Below, one piece after another: positions 1 to 9,251 of a stretch of 64,000 bases of DNA. Positions within the stretch are counted from its first letter, which is position 1. Every line of letters starts with the position of its first letter. The stretch spans positions 1,488,001 through 1,552,000 of the forward strand of contig NZ_CP108041.1 in NCBI RefSeq assembly GCF_036173065.1. The letters are read 5' to 3'. The position numbers and the translations under genes were made by a program. The notes below the pieces were generated by a model that worked only from the letters and a program-made list of their open reading frames with translations, ran no database searches and was not told the DNA's origin. The DNA comes from Rhodococcus sp. NBC_00297 (GTDB taxonomy: Bacteria > Actinomycetota > Actinomycetes > Mycobacteriales > Mycobacteriaceae).

Positions 1-888
1 TGCGTGGCCCGTCATGACGACGAACTGGCGGTCCTCCGACAGTTCGCCGAAGTTCGGGGACCGGAGCAGGCACAGCTGCTCGATCGCGACGAGGTCCTGA
101 ACAGACTCCCCATCTCTGCCGATGGTGTCACCGGCGGGTTGTTCATGCCTCTCGATCTCCAGGTGGACCCGCGCCGCGCCGCGCCGTCGATCGCCCATTG
201 GCTCGAGAACTCCGGTGTCGACTTCCATTGGCGCACGGCAGCAACGTCATTCGACCCCGGAGTCGTTCGCACCACTCGCGGCGATCTGTACGCAGACACA
301 GTGTTCGTCACCGTCAATTACGACATCGACCGACTCTTCCCCGAGTACGCCGAACGGGGAGGTCTCCTGCGGTGTCGCCTGCACATGTTGCGAGCCCACA
401 TCGAACTGTCGACGCGGCTGCCGACTCCCCTGTTCACCGGCTGGTCCCTCTTGCGGTACTCGGGTTTCGAGGGGCTTCCCGCCGTCGTCGATGTCGCCAC
501 TCGGTTGGCAGAGGAGTTTCCCGACTACCTCGACCTCGACCTGCACCAGATGTACACCCCCCAGCCGGACGGCACGATTTTGATCGGTGACACCCACATT
601 CGTGAGACGTCGGCATCTCCGTTTCAGAGCGAAGCAGGGTTCGAGGCCCTCGTCACGGAGGCGAAAGCCATGTTCGGTGTCGACCGGATCGAGGTCACCG
701 AACGCTGGCAGGGTGTCTACAGCTCAGCACCCGACTCGGAGTTCCTTCTGGTCGAACCGATCTCGGGTGTCCACGTCGTCACGGTCACCACCGGAATCGG
801 TATGACCACCAGCTTGGGGCTGGCCGAATCCAGCCTCACTCGCGCGCTCGAACAGAACGCGTCAACCCAGATAGGAGTCGATGCATGA
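1..888 (+). CDS. FAD-dependent oxidoreductase of phosphonate cassettes (5' end outside window)
   Basis: The reading frame is open from the first base, so the N-terminal part with the FAD-binding Rossmann motif is missing; about 295 residues are visible where the family has about 370. The visible part resembles the DAO-type FAD oxidoreductases found next to phosphonatase-like hydrolases (the proposed HpnW type). It has the substrate-domain strand order of that fold and a C-terminal glycine-rich GIGMTTSLG segment that would contact FAD. The family is inferred to oxidise an aminophosphonate C-N bond. Its stop overlaps the next start (ATGA), indicating translational coupling. The family call rests largely on context. 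Confidence 0.7.
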   Translation, partial: CVARHDDELAVLRQFAEVRGPEQAQLLDRDEVLNRLPISADGVTGGLFMPLDLQVDPRRAAPSIAHWLENSGVDFHWRTAATSFDPGVVRTTRGDLYADTVFVTVNYDIDRLFPEYAERGGLLRCRLHMLRAHIELSTRLPTPLFTGWSLLRYSGFEGLPAVVDVATRLAEEFPDYLDLDLHQMYTPQPDGTILIGDTHIRETSASPFQSEAGFEALVTEAKAMFGVDRIEVTERWQGVYSSAPDSEFLLVEPISGVHVVTVTTGIGMTTSLGLAESSLTRALEQNASTQIGVDA

Positions 889-1583
889 CCACGTCCGACA
901 CTCACCCGATCAGCCTCGTCGTGTTCGACATGGCCGGAACCACCGTCGAGGACCGAGGACTGGTGCAACAGTCCTTCGCAGCCGCCGACGAACACGCCGG
1001 ACTCTCCCGCGACGAACAGGACAGAGCTCGTATGCTCACCTACGTCACCGACACCATGGGCCAGTCCAAGATCGACGTGTTCAGACGCCTCAGCGGAGGC
1101 AACGAAGAGCAGGCTCAGTCGGCGAACAAGGCGTTCGAGGACCGCTACGGACAGCTCGTTCGGGACGGTCACTGCAGCGCGATCCCGGGTGCAGCGGACC
1201 TGCTGCACGATCTTCGATCCGACGGCATCAAGACAGCCTTGACCACCGGGTTCGCGCACGAGACCCAGTACGCCATCCTCGATGCCCTCGGTTGGCGAGA
1301 CATCGCCGACGTCGTCCTGTGCCCCGGCGACGGCATGCGTGGACGCCCCTTCCCCGACATGCCACTGACCGCGCTGCTCCGCACGAGCGCCCCGTCCGTC
1401 CAGGCCATGCTCGTCGTCGGCGACACCACGTCCGACATCACCAGTGGCCTCCGATCAGGAGCACGAGTGGTCGTCGGAGTCCTGACGGGCGCTCACGACG
1501 CCGACCAACTCCGCGCGGCGGGTGCGACACACATCCTCGAGAGCGTTGCCGACCTGCCCAGCCTGATCGACGCGGTGAACTGA
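885..1583 (+). CDS. phosphonatase-like HAD hydrolase (PhnX-like)
   Basis: 232 residues. HAD motif I is near the N-terminus (VVFDMAGTTVED, with Asp nucleophile and acid/base Asp replaced by Ala-Gly-Thr as in phosphonatases). The C-terminal acidic motif VGDTTSDI supplies the Mg ligands. The DMAGTT signature is typical of phosphonoacetaldehyde hydrolase relatives that cleave a C-P bond after oxidation or transamination of an aminophosphonate. The ATG overlaps the upstream oxidoreductase stop by 4 bases, so the pair is a coupled two-step unit. No residue was checked for the Schiff-base lysine of true PhnX; the protein may belong to the PhnX-like group rather than PhnX proper. Confidence 0.8.
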   Translation: MTTSDTHPISLVVFDMAGTTVEDRGLVQQSFAAADEHAGLSRDEQDRARMLTYVTDTMGQSKIDVFRRLSGGNEEQAQSANKAFEDRYGQLVRDGHCSAIPGAADLLHDLRSDGIKTALTTGFAHETQYAILDALGWRDIADVVLCPGDGMRGRPFPDMPLTALLRTSAPSVQAMLVVGDTTSDITSGLRSGARVVVGVLTGAHDADQLRAAGATHILESVADLPSLIDAVN

Positions 1584-1786
1584 GCCGGCTCGACACTTCT
1601 CGAACCCGCACCACCCTCGCCATACCGCCTCGTCGTCCGAGTGGGCAGCCGCATCGACGCCTCATGCTCGCGGATCTCCCGCTCGTCGCGCAGCCTTACG
1701 CGCGGCGAGCGAGGACAACTTTCCTCGATGTTCTTCTTCGCACGACGCTGCGAGTGCTCTCGCGCGTCCGAATCAAGGTGCACAAG

Positions 1787-3100
1787 ATGACGAAAGCCCT
1801 GACCTCGACCCCCGAGAAGATCGCCCGTTACGAACGCTGGCGATTCCAGATCTTCGCGATCACCTGGATCGCCTACGCCGGCTTCTACTTCACGCGACAA
1901 GCCTTCTCGGTCGCCAAACTCGGAATCCTCGAAGATCCCGTTCTGTCCACGACCCTGACCAAGTCCACGCTCGCCAACCTCGACGCCGTCTACCTCGCCG
2001 CCTACGCCCTCGGGCAATTCGTCTGGGGCTCGGTCTCCGATCGATACGGCCCCAGAATCGTCGTCCTCGGCGGCCTGGCCATCTCCGCCATCGCCACCCT
2101 GTTCATGGGACTACTGCCCGCGCTGGTCTTCCTGCTTCCCTTGATGATCGTGCAAGGGCTGTCGCAGTCGACCGGGTGGTCCGGCACCTTGAAGAACATG
2201 TCGCAGTTCTTCTCCATCAGCGAACGGGGCCGCGTCCTCGGTCTGTGGAGCACCAACTACGCCTTCGGCGGACTGGTCGCTGCACCCGTTCTGGGTTGGT
2301 TCGCCTACAGCATCTTCGACAGTTGGCGGGCGGCCTTCACCACCGGTTCCGTCGTGGTGGCGGTCATCTTCGTCCTCGTCCTGATCTTCCAGCGGAACAG
2401 CCCGACCGACGTCGGCCTCCCGCCGATCGAAGAGTACCGACCGAACACCGAGATCGCCCCGCTCGCATCCGAATCCGCCGTCGCCGTGCCCACACAGTCG
2501 GTGCGCGAGACATTCTCCGTCGTGATCAGAGACAGAATGGTCATGACACTCGGTGCAGCCTATTTTCTCCTGAAACCGGCGCGCTACGCGATTCTCCTGT
2601 GGGGCCCGGTCATCGTCGCCGAACGCCTGCAGAACGCCGACAACTTCGTCGCCATCACCGTTCCGATCGCGTTCGGAGTCGCAGGGGTGGCTGCACCGAT
2701 CCTGATCGGCCGGATCTCCGACAAAGTATTCAAAGCCCGCCGCATTCCCGCGTGCGTGCTGAGCCTCGTCGCCTTGACCGTGATTCTGGCGTTGTTCACT
2801 CCTCTCACCGCCGCCGGCAACGTGTGGATCATGGTGGCCGTGCTCGCTGTCATCGGGCTCACGGTCTACGGAGCGGACGCCATGATCTCGTGTGTGTCCG
2901 CCGTGGACTTCGGAACGTCCAAACATGCAGGGGCCGCAGCAGGAATCATCAACGGCTGCGGTTCGATCGGAGCGATCTTCGGTGGCCTGCTTCCCGGCTA
3001 CCTCGACACGACGACGCTGTTCTACGGCTTCGCGGGCGCCGCGTTCCTCGCGATGCTTCTGCTTCTCCCGCACTGGAATCGGATGCCCGCGGCCGACTGA
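1787..3100 (+). CDS. MFS transporter, organophosphate/phosphonate carrier (GlpT/UhpT-like)
   Basis: 437 residues, about 12 membrane segments. The N-terminus (ITWIAYAGFYFTRQAFSVAK) matches the organophosphate:Pi antiporter group, and the cytoplasmic loop after TM2 has GSVSDRYGPR. The ATG at 1787 is preceded by AAGGTG at the right distance. Upstream in-frame codons have no membrane character and run antisense-like through the preceding hydrolase, so the long in-frame extension was rejected. It follows the hydrolase by about 200 bases and probably imports the phosphonate that the two upstream enzymes degrade. Substrate is inferred from the neighbours. Confidence 0.8.
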   Translation: MTKALTSTPEKIARYERWRFQIFAITWIAYAGFYFTRQAFSVAKLGILEDPVLSTTLTKSTLANLDAVYLAAYALGQFVWGSVSDRYGPRIVVLGGLAISAIATLFMGLLPALVFLLPLMIVQGLSQSTGWSGTLKNMSQFFSISERGRVLGLWSTNYAFGGLVAAPVLGWFAYSIFDSWRAAFTTGSVVVAVIFVLVLIFQRNSPTDVGLPPIEEYRPNTEIAPLASESAVAVPTQSVRETFSVVIRDRMVMTLGAAYFLLKPARYAILLWGPVIVAERLQNADNFVAITVPIAFGVAGVAAPILIGRISDKVFKARRIPACVLSLVALTVILALFTPLTAAGNVWIMVAVLAVIGLTVYGADAMISCVSAVDFGTSKHAGAAAGIINGCGSIGAIFGGLLPGYLDTTTLFYGFAGAAFLAMLLLLPHWNRMPAAD

Positions 3101-3115
3101 CGGCCACCTGCACTG

Positions 3116-3865
3116 TCAGGAACCAGGGTTGTCCGGCGCGATCATGCGCGGATCGACCGTCCGCGAGTTGACGATGCTGAAGACGACCTGGTCGGAACGG
3201 TAGCGATCGTCTGCGAATTCGAACGCGATTCCGTTCTCGTCTCGGGAGGTCCGGCGTTCACGCAGCAACGGACTGCCCACAGCGATGCCGAGGCTGTCGG
3301 CGTCCACCGCATCGGCCGACACAGCATCGAGCAGGTGCGACATCGACTCGAACCGCACACCGAGGCCGGTCAGGTAGTCGGTGATCGAGCCCGAGTCGGT
3401 GTCGAAATCGAACAACAGCGAACCCACGGAATCGACGAACACGCTTCGTTCGATCATCGTGGGTTCGCTGTCGAGATATCGGACGCGAACAACTTCGACC
3501 ACGAAATCGTCGATGTCGATCCCCAGCGTCTGGGCAGCGACTGCTGACGCCCGCCGACGCGACACCTCCAGCGTCTTGCTGCCCGATCTACGCCCAGTGC
3601 GCCGCGCCCACTGAGAGAACGGAGTGAACGTGTCCAGGGTCTGCGCAGAATGATCGGAGCGCACCACGGCCGGACGACCTCGAGAAAGGTGGACCGCCCC
3701 CTCTGCTGCGAGCGACGCCAACGCTTGTCGCACCGGCCCGCGAGAGACTCCGTACTCGGCGCAGAGCGCACTCTCACTCGGAAGCGACTGCCCCACCGCA
3801 TAGTCGCCACTCGCGATCAACGCACGAAGTCGCCGAGCGACGAACTCGTGCCTCGCCTCGGCCAC
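3116..3865 (-). CDS. GntR-family regulator with UTRA domain (PhnF-like)
   Basis: 249 residues. The N-terminal winged helix (residues about 5-70, with SLPSESALCAEYGVSRGPVR) is typical GntR, and the C-terminal half is a UTRA ligand-binding domain ending in EFADDRYRSDQVVF. The gene converges on the MFS gene with only about 15 bases between stops. A GntR/UTRA protein beside phosphonate genes is usually a PhnF-type repressor, so it probably controls the cassette 1-3100 in response to the substrate or an intermediate. No operator could be assigned because the cassette promoter lies outside the window. Confidence 0.8.
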   Translation of the reverse strand: MAEARHEFVARRLRALIASGDYAVGQSLPSESALCAEYGVSRGPVRQALASLAAEGAVHLSRGRPAVVRSDHSAQTLDTFTPFSQWARRTGRRSGSKTLEVSRRRASAVAAQTLGIDIDDFVVEVVRVRYLDSEPTMIERSVFVDSVGSLLFDFDTDSGSITDYLTGLGVRFESMSHLLDAVSADAVDADSLGIAVGSPLLRERRTSRDENGIAFEFADDRYRSDQVVFSIVNSRTVDPRMIAPDNPGS

Positions 3866-4108
3866 GCTCGATCACATCCCCCCACTCGACAGGTACGACC
3901 CCAATCGTAAGCCGCAGCTCGGCGACCTCCCGCACGACGGTCGCCGCCCGCCCGCGAGTGGTGTGCGTTCGACGCATCGCGCGGATCGGCCCGCATGTCA
4001 TTCGACCGAATGACACGGCGATCAATCGAACTGCGTCGACACGACGAGGACCCCACGCAATGCTTCATCATCTGAAATAGTGATTGCACCCAAACATCGG
4101 AGAACACG

Positions 4109-4762
4109 TTGGTATCCCACACAGAATCACCGACAAGACCCGAGCATCCTCACCGCCGCCGGCCACCCGCCGACCACCGCTTCCTCGGCCTCGACACCCG
4201 CGTGTTCCCGCACGCCCTGGTGATCCTCGCCGTCTGGCTGCTCTGGGTCATCGCCGTCCCGGCCCTCGACTCCGCTGTGTCGCAGGAGAACCCCGTGCGC
4301 TCCGGTGATCGGCTCTCGATCACCGACAGCGTGACGATGACACCGGCCACCGAATGGAACATCGCCAGCGGATTCCGAGTCGACGAGCGCGCGACCGACG
4401 ACTCCCTGCCGAGCATCGAACTGACTCGGGGCAACATCTTCCTGACCGTGCGCGCCGACTCCTTCGACGGGACACCCGACGACCTGCTCACCCAGGTCGA
4501 CACCGTCAGCGCCTCCGTCAGCGGGAACTCGGTCCTCGGCCTGTCCGGAGCGCGTACCCCGTTCGTCACCGACACCGGTCTGACCGGTGTGCAGGTCACC
4601 TTCACCACTCCCAGTGCCGCCGGGTCGCTCACCGCCTTCGTCGTCGACGGCACCGGTCTCGACGTCGAGGTGTCCGGTCCGCCGGCACAGATCACCGACC
4701 GCACTCCCGAGATCACCGCCATGATCGCCAGCATCACCGCCGAGAATCGAGCAGCCCAGTGA
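4109..4762 (+). CDS. membrane-anchored protein of unknown function
   Basis: 217 residues with a TTG start preceded by CGGAG. An arginine/proline-rich cytoplasmic tail of about 30 residues is followed by one transmembrane segment (ALVILAVWLLWVIAVPAL), and the rest is predicted outside the membrane. The exported part is Thr/Ser/Asp-rich with no cysteines and no enzyme motif that I recognise. The stop overlaps the GTG of the PrsW-like protease gene, so the two are co-translated. The anchored protein could be a substrate or partner of that protease; this is inference only. Confidence 0.65.
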   Translation: MVSHTESPTRPEHPHRRRPPADHRFLGLDTRVFPHALVILAVWLLWVIAVPALDSAVSQENPVRSGDRLSITDSVTMTPATEWNIASGFRVDERATDDSLPSIELTRGNIFLTVRADSFDGTPDDLLTQVDTVSASVSGNSVLGLSGARTPFVTDTGLTGVQVTFTTPSAAGSLTAFVVDGTGLDVEVSGPPAQITDRTPEITAMIASITAENRAAQ

Positions 4763-5949
4763 GCACCGACACCGTCAGCGCCCGCAGCCGCGCCCTCGAG
4801 ACGACCGCGTGGGGCGAGAAGTTCCACTTCGTGCAGCCCCGCAACATCGTGTTCTGGATCTACCTGTGGCTCTGCGCCGCAGGGCTCGTGAAAGGGTGGC
4901 AGGAATTCTCCCCCTTCGCCGGGTACTTCGGTCGCGCCCTGCTCATCGCCGGCGTCGTCGGCGCCGTCAGCGTCGCGGTGTGGACGTGGTGGTTCCGACA
5001 CATCGACCGCTACGAACGCCAGCCACTGGCCCTGGTGATCACAGCCTTCGTCTGGGGCGCCACCGCCGCCCCCTTCGCCATCGCCCTCACCGCCAACGGC
5101 GCCATGGGATCGCTGTACGCGAAATTCTTCGGCCAGGTCTTCGCGCAGGACTGGCAAGCAGGACTGACCGCCCCGTTCGTGGAGGAGACCGCCAAGGGAG
5201 TCGGGATCGTCGTCCTCCTCGCCCTGGCACCGCGTCTGGTGCGCACCCCAGTCGACGGCCTGCTGCTGGGCGCGTTCCTGGGCCTGGGATTCCAGACCAG
5301 TGAGGATCTGCTGTACTCCATCGCAGGCGCAACCCAGGGTTTCGGAGCACACCAGACCGACGGACTGATCGAATCCATCGGTACCCGGATCTTCTCCGAC
5401 ATCGTCTCCCACCCCCTCTTCACCGCCCTCTTCAGCGCCGGCGTGATCTACCTGATCGGCACACCAGCGCAACCGAGACGCATCGTCCGAGGCCTGGCAC
5501 TGATGCTCGCACCGGTCGTGGTGCACGGAATCTGGGATTCGATGGTCGCCCTGTCCGGTGGCAGCCAGGTCCTGGCGGGCGTGCTCCTGATCGGCGACTT
5601 CGTGTTCGCCTTCACCGCGCTGTGGATCGCGTTCGTATGGGCGCACCCACGCGAGTCACAGTTCGTCCGTGAAGTCCTCGCGCCCGAAGTCGAGTCCGGG
5701 GTCCTCACCGACGAGGAGATCACCGCCGCCGGTGGATGGCGCCAACGACGCCACTACGTCAAGGCCGGAACCGACCGTGCCGACCGGCGTCGACGCGGGC
5801 ACATCCTCGCTGCGGCTCTCGATCTCCTGGCCGACCTCGCCGCCGGCAAGGGACACGACACCCCCGACGTGATCGCCGCACGCGAGGAGATCACCCGCAT
5901 CCGCGGCGGCGCACTGCACTCCGACACGCACCCGTCGACCGCGCCGTGA
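4759..5949 (+). CDS. PrsW-family intramembrane protease-like protein
   Basis: 396 residues from a GTG that overlaps the upstream stop (GTGA). It has about eight hydrophobic segments. The PrsW signature is visible: the EE pair in PFVEETAKG (Glu142-Glu143), the second conserved block GFQTSEDLLY, and the histidine block SHPLFTALFSAG. In Bacillus, PrsW makes the site-1 cut in an anti-sigma factor; in actinobacteria its targets are mostly unknown. The C-terminal 80 residues are charged and cytoplasmic. An in-frame extension further upstream was rejected because it lies inside the preceding gene. Confidence 0.85.
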   Translation: MSTDTVSARSRALETTAWGEKFHFVQPRNIVFWIYLWLCAAGLVKGWQEFSPFAGYFGRALLIAGVVGAVSVAVWTWWFRHIDRYERQPLALVITAFVWGATAAPFAIALTANGAMGSLYAKFFGQVFAQDWQAGLTAPFVEETAKGVGIVVLLALAPRLVRTPVDGLLLGAFLGLGFQTSEDLLYSIAGATQGFGAHQTDGLIESIGTRIFSDIVSHPLFTALFSAGVIYLIGTPAQPRRIVRGLALMLAPVVVHGIWDSMVALSGGSQVLAGVLLIGDFVFAFTALWIAFVWAHPRESQFVREVLAPEVESGVLTDEEITAAGGWRQRRHYVKAGTDRADRRRRGHILAAALDLLADLAAGKGHDTPDVIAAREEITRIRGGALHSDTHPSTAP

Positions 5950-6013
5950 CGCAACGCCCTTCTCACGCGCGGACGGTTCTCGGCTTCTGCGACCGCCAGG
6001 TGCGCAGCCCGAG

Positions 6014-8326
6014 ATGATCCCGCGCACGGGGGACACGTCCCCACGGGGAACAACTCTGCGCGATGCATCGCCGCCGCCGCCCACGTCGAGGATGTGGACG
6101 GCGGCGGCGATCGCCGTCGGGATCACCGCCATCGGCGTGGCGTTGGCCCTCACCCCTGGTGACCACTTCTTTCGCGGTGAGTTCGAGTGGTCGTATCTCC
6201 TGACACCGGTTGTCGGTGCGTACACCTGTTCCCTGGCAGCAACCCGGACCCGAGGTATCGACCGCCGGTTCTGGTCCCTCATGACAGCGTCGATGGCGAT
6301 CTGGCCCGTCGGGCAGCTGATGTTCATCATCACCTCGGCCGTAGGCGCCTACACGTTCCCCTCCTGGGTCGAGATCCCCGTCGTCGCCTCCAACACGATC
6401 ACGGTCGTCGCGCTGGTGCTCTATCCCCGGCACGGGGCGGCATTCACCGCGCGCAACGTCCTCGACGCCTTGATGGTCAGCCTCTCCGTCGGCCTGATCA
6501 CCTGGCACCTCTGGCTGCGCCCACTGGTCGAAAACCTGGACGGCGCAGCCGAACTGCGCAGCGTCGCCGGGTTGTACTTCCCTCTCGTCGGTGCCTTGCA
6601 GCTGACGCTCGGCATCCTTGCGCTGGGTCGTGCGAAGTACCGCGACCAGCTCCCGCTGACCGTCATCGTGCTGGGTCTCGTCCTGTTGGCAGCCGGCGGG
6701 ATCTGGTACGCGCAATGGCAATCCGACGGTTCCACATCCACGTCGGGCTTCGCCTTCAACATGCTCGGCAACCTGTGCACGACCCTGGCTCCGCTTCTCG
6801 TCTTTCGATCAGCCGACCGATCCCGACGGGCACGGGCAGTGCTGTATCCGACATCCATCGTCCCGTACATCCCCGCCGCCGCTGCTGTCACCCTGTCTGT
6901 GGTCTCCGTGCACCGGGGCACCGCGCAATCGGCCGAACTCCTCGTCGTCCTCGTGGTGATTCTGATGCTCTCCGCTCGCCAGTACGCCGTGCTGTGGCAG
7001 AACACCCAGCTCCGGCGAACCATCGAGGACACCGAACGACAGATGCGCCACCGCGCCCACCACGACGCACTGACCTCGCTGGCCAATCGGGCTCACCTGC
7101 GGGAGAGACTCGACCACCTGACCGAGGCGCGCGAGGAATCCGCGGCCACGGTGTCGCTTCTGTTCATCGATCTGGACGACTACAAGATCGTCAATGACAC
7201 GCTCGGACACCGGATCGGCGACCAGGTGCTCGTCGACTTCGCCGCGCGCCTGCGGAACGGTATCCGCCGGGCGGACACGATCGCACGCCTGGGCGGCGAC
7301 GAGTTCGTCGTCCTGCTCGACGACGTCGACGAGGCCGCGAGCACCGTCGCCGCACGAGTGCTCGAGATCCTCGACGAACCGTTCACCCACGACGGCCACA
7401 CCGTCACCGTTTCCGGCAGCATCGGCGTCGTCACCCACGGGCCGTCGGACCCTCCCACGACATCGGAGGAGATGCTCGCCCGCGGGGACACCGCGATGCT
7501 GCGAGCCAAGCGATCCGGGAAGGGCACCGTCGTCGAGTTCGACACCGGCATGGCCCTGGTCGACCTCGACGACACACACCTGCGCGCGGCGCTCACCACC
7601 GCGATAGAGCTCGAGACGCTCGGCATCGCACTGCAGCCCATCGTCGACACCGCCACCGGACGGATACGGGGAACCGAAGCGTTGCTACGCCTCTCGCGCG
7701 GAAGCACGGCAGTCGACCCACTGTCGGTCGTCGCCGCCGCGAGCCGGGGAGGCATCCTCCCGGAACTCACATCCGCCGTCCTGCAGCACACCGGCCGGCG
7801 CATCGCACCCAGCGCCGGCGACTCTCCGCACCCTGGAACCATCCACGTCAACGTTCTCCCTGTCGAACTCGACACTGCGCACCTCGAAGCGTCACTGAGA
7901 TCCGTGTTCGACACCGGTCTACTACGACCCGACGACCTGGTTCTCGAGATCGCCGAGAACGCCATCGCAGCGCACCACGAGGACATCCGCCGCGGCATCG
8001 CGAAGATGCACGCCCTCGGCGTGCGGATCGCGCTCGACGACTTCGGCAGCACCGACACCAGCCTGTCGACTCTGGCTGCGCTCGACGTCGACATCGTGAA
8101 ACTCGCACCGACACTCGTCGACGCACTCGATCGACTGCCCAGGATGGCCACAGTCGTCAGCTCTCTGGTGCAGTTGGCCGACAGCCTGGGCGCCGTGGTC
8201 ATCGCAGAAGGTGTCGAACGGCCCGGGCAGCTCGACATGCTGCGCCACCTCGGAGTGCCCCTCGCCCAGGGGTACCTGCTCGGTGCTCCCCACCTCGACA
8301 CCGCGCGGTCCGCTACCGCGATCTGA
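6014..8326 (+). CDS. membrane-bound GGDEF-EAL cyclic-di-GMP enzyme
   Basis: 770 residues. The N-terminal third has about nine or ten hydrophobic segments (sensor region), followed by a linker with HHDALTSLANR that opens the GGDEF domain. The active-site GGDEF is intact (about residue 426, context RLGGDEFVVLLDD). The EAL domain starts with EALLRL at residue 555 and keeps DDFGS, IVKL, IAEGVE and AQGYL, so both synthesis and hydrolysis of cyclic-di-GMP are plausible. It stands alone 64 bases after the PrsW-like gene. Actinobacterial proteins of this layout are common; no signal ligand can be read from the sequence. Confidence 0.9.
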   Translation: MIPRTGDTSPRGTTLRDASPPPPTSRMWTAAAIAVGITAIGVALALTPGDHFFRGEFEWSYLLTPVVGAYTCSLAATRTRGIDRRFWSLMTASMAIWPVGQLMFIITSAVGAYTFPSWVEIPVVASNTITVVALVLYPRHGAAFTARNVLDALMVSLSVGLITWHLWLRPLVENLDGAAELRSVAGLYFPLVGALQLTLGILALGRAKYRDQLPLTVIVLGLVLLAAGGIWYAQWQSDGSTSTSGFAFNMLGNLCTTLAPLLVFRSADRSRRARAVLYPTSIVPYIPAAAAVTLSVVSVHRGTAQSAELLVVLVVILMLSARQYAVLWQNTQLRRTIEDTERQMRHRAHHDALTSLANRAHLRERLDHLTEAREESAATVSLLFIDLDDYKIVNDTLGHRIGDQVLVDFAARLRNGIRRADTIARLGGDEFVVLLDDVDEAASTVAARVLEILDEPFTHDGHTVTVSGSIGVVTHGPSDPPTTSEEMLARGDTAMLRAKRSGKGTVVEFDTGMALVDLDDTHLRAALTTAIELETLGIALQPIVDTATGRIRGTEALLRLSRGSTAVDPLSVVAAASRGGILPELTSAVLQHTGRRIAPSAGDSPHPGTIHVNVLPVELDTAHLEASLRSVFDTGLLRPDDLVLEIAENAIAAHHEDIRRGIAKMHALGVRIALDDFGSTDTSLSTLAALDVDIVKLAPTLVDALDRLPRMATVVSSLVQLADSLGAVVIAEGVERPGQLDMLRHLGVPLAQGYLLGAPHLDTARSATAI

Positions 8327-8545
8327 CGCCACAACACACCTCTGGGCAGGCGTCGGCCCTGGCCTTCGTCGGGCGGCCCGGCCCCCATCACGAGGCTGTC
8401 GAGAACGAACGGTTCATCCCGTCGATGAAGGTATGAACACGTCCATGCCGCCGGCGATCGACGCGAAGCGAGTGGTGTCCGTCCACAGAAGTCCTTGCAA
8501 GTCCGCGACGGTAGTGGCCATTCCTGCGCTGAAGTCCACCCACGG

Positions 8546-8915
8546 CCACTGACGTCCACCCGCGTCCATCGAACGAGTTACGAACGAGTTGTGACAACTC
8601 GTGACATCGAGCCGAGATTCGGCAGTTCTCGCAGGTGACCGGACGCCCCGGACCTGCGCGGACGTACCGGGGGAAGTCGTGAAACGAGAGGTCAGATCAG
8701 GCTATTTAGGAGCATTTGTGCTGGTCAGAGGCATATCGAGAGCCTCCTTTCGGGATTGAACCGAAGACCGCTCGCTTAAAAGGCTTCGACGACCCGATCA
8801 GGTGGATTCACCTGGACTCACCAAAACCGCCCTGATCTGCGTATTCGTCCATCAGCGTCCGTCCCGGTCCACCTCCGTCCGTCCCGACTTGTGACACTCT
8901 CGTGACACCGAGAGC
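8546..8915. repeat. imperfect direct repeats, possible integrase arm-type sites
   Basis: The left block (8546-8612) and right block (8846-8915) share runs of GTCCAC/GTCCGT and then a TTGTGACA...CTCGTGACA.CGAG string about 24 bases long with few mismatches. They are about 300 bases apart and bracket the tRNA-like fragment. Repeated short motifs either side of a tRNA-derived core are usual for actinobacterial integrase sites. The interpretation is inferred; the repeats themselves are visible. Confidence 0.5.
8740..8790 (-). other. tRNA-Thr-like 3' half (remnant, possible att core)
   Basis: Read on the minus strand, the block has a T-arm (GGTTCAATCCC, with the TTCAATC loop), a variable region and half an anticodon arm with loop CTTTTAA, then an acceptor-like AGGAGGCTC. 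The 5' half (D arm) is absent and the anticodon stem no longer pairs, so it is not a functional tRNA. A similar fragment lies at 21813. tRNA 3' halves are the usual scar of site-specific integration. Confidence 0.5.
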
Positions 8916-9251
8916 GCATCACCTCGATCACACTGCGTCCTAATCCGTTGCATCGCAGCATAGGTCACCAACAATGGGGACAACCACTTCAGACACATCG
9001 GGATCGCTGTGGCAGCAATCAAGGAGTTCGCGAGTTCATCAGACCTGTCGTCTGCACGCACATGCCTGTGCGGCGGCGCCGGCCCTGCGCAGACATACGG
9101 CTCTCATTGACCGGGAGAGCGGCCCACGCAGTGGGTCACTCCCCTCCACAGCCCTGCAAATTATGGAACGGAGAAGACCCGCTTCGACTGAGAGAACACC
9201 GAAGTCGCTGAACCCGCTCTACGTTCACAGCGCCGGCGCAAAGAAGCGATC

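Larger units (their letters stand above)
8327..9251. other. 925-bp non-coding region with att-like features
   Basis: No convincing gene on either strand. It holds two copies of a motif block at about 8546-8612 and 8846-8915 (GTCCAC/GTCCGT runs followed by TTGTGACA..CTCGTGACA.CGAG) around a tRNA-like 3' fragment at 8740. This is the layout expected of a tyrosine-recombinase attachment region with arm sites, but no integrase gene is present here. Confidence 0.45.

Noticed and set aside
881..1786. In-frame extension of the MFS gene to 881
   Set aside because: Arg/His-rich sequence overlapping the hydrolase gene in another frame; the ATG at 1787 has a proper ribosome-binding site and precedes TM1.
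4150..5646. Minus-strand frame of 498 codons opposite the PrsW-like gene
   Set aside because: Antisense shadow without a recognisable fold; membrane segments and motifs are on the plus strand.
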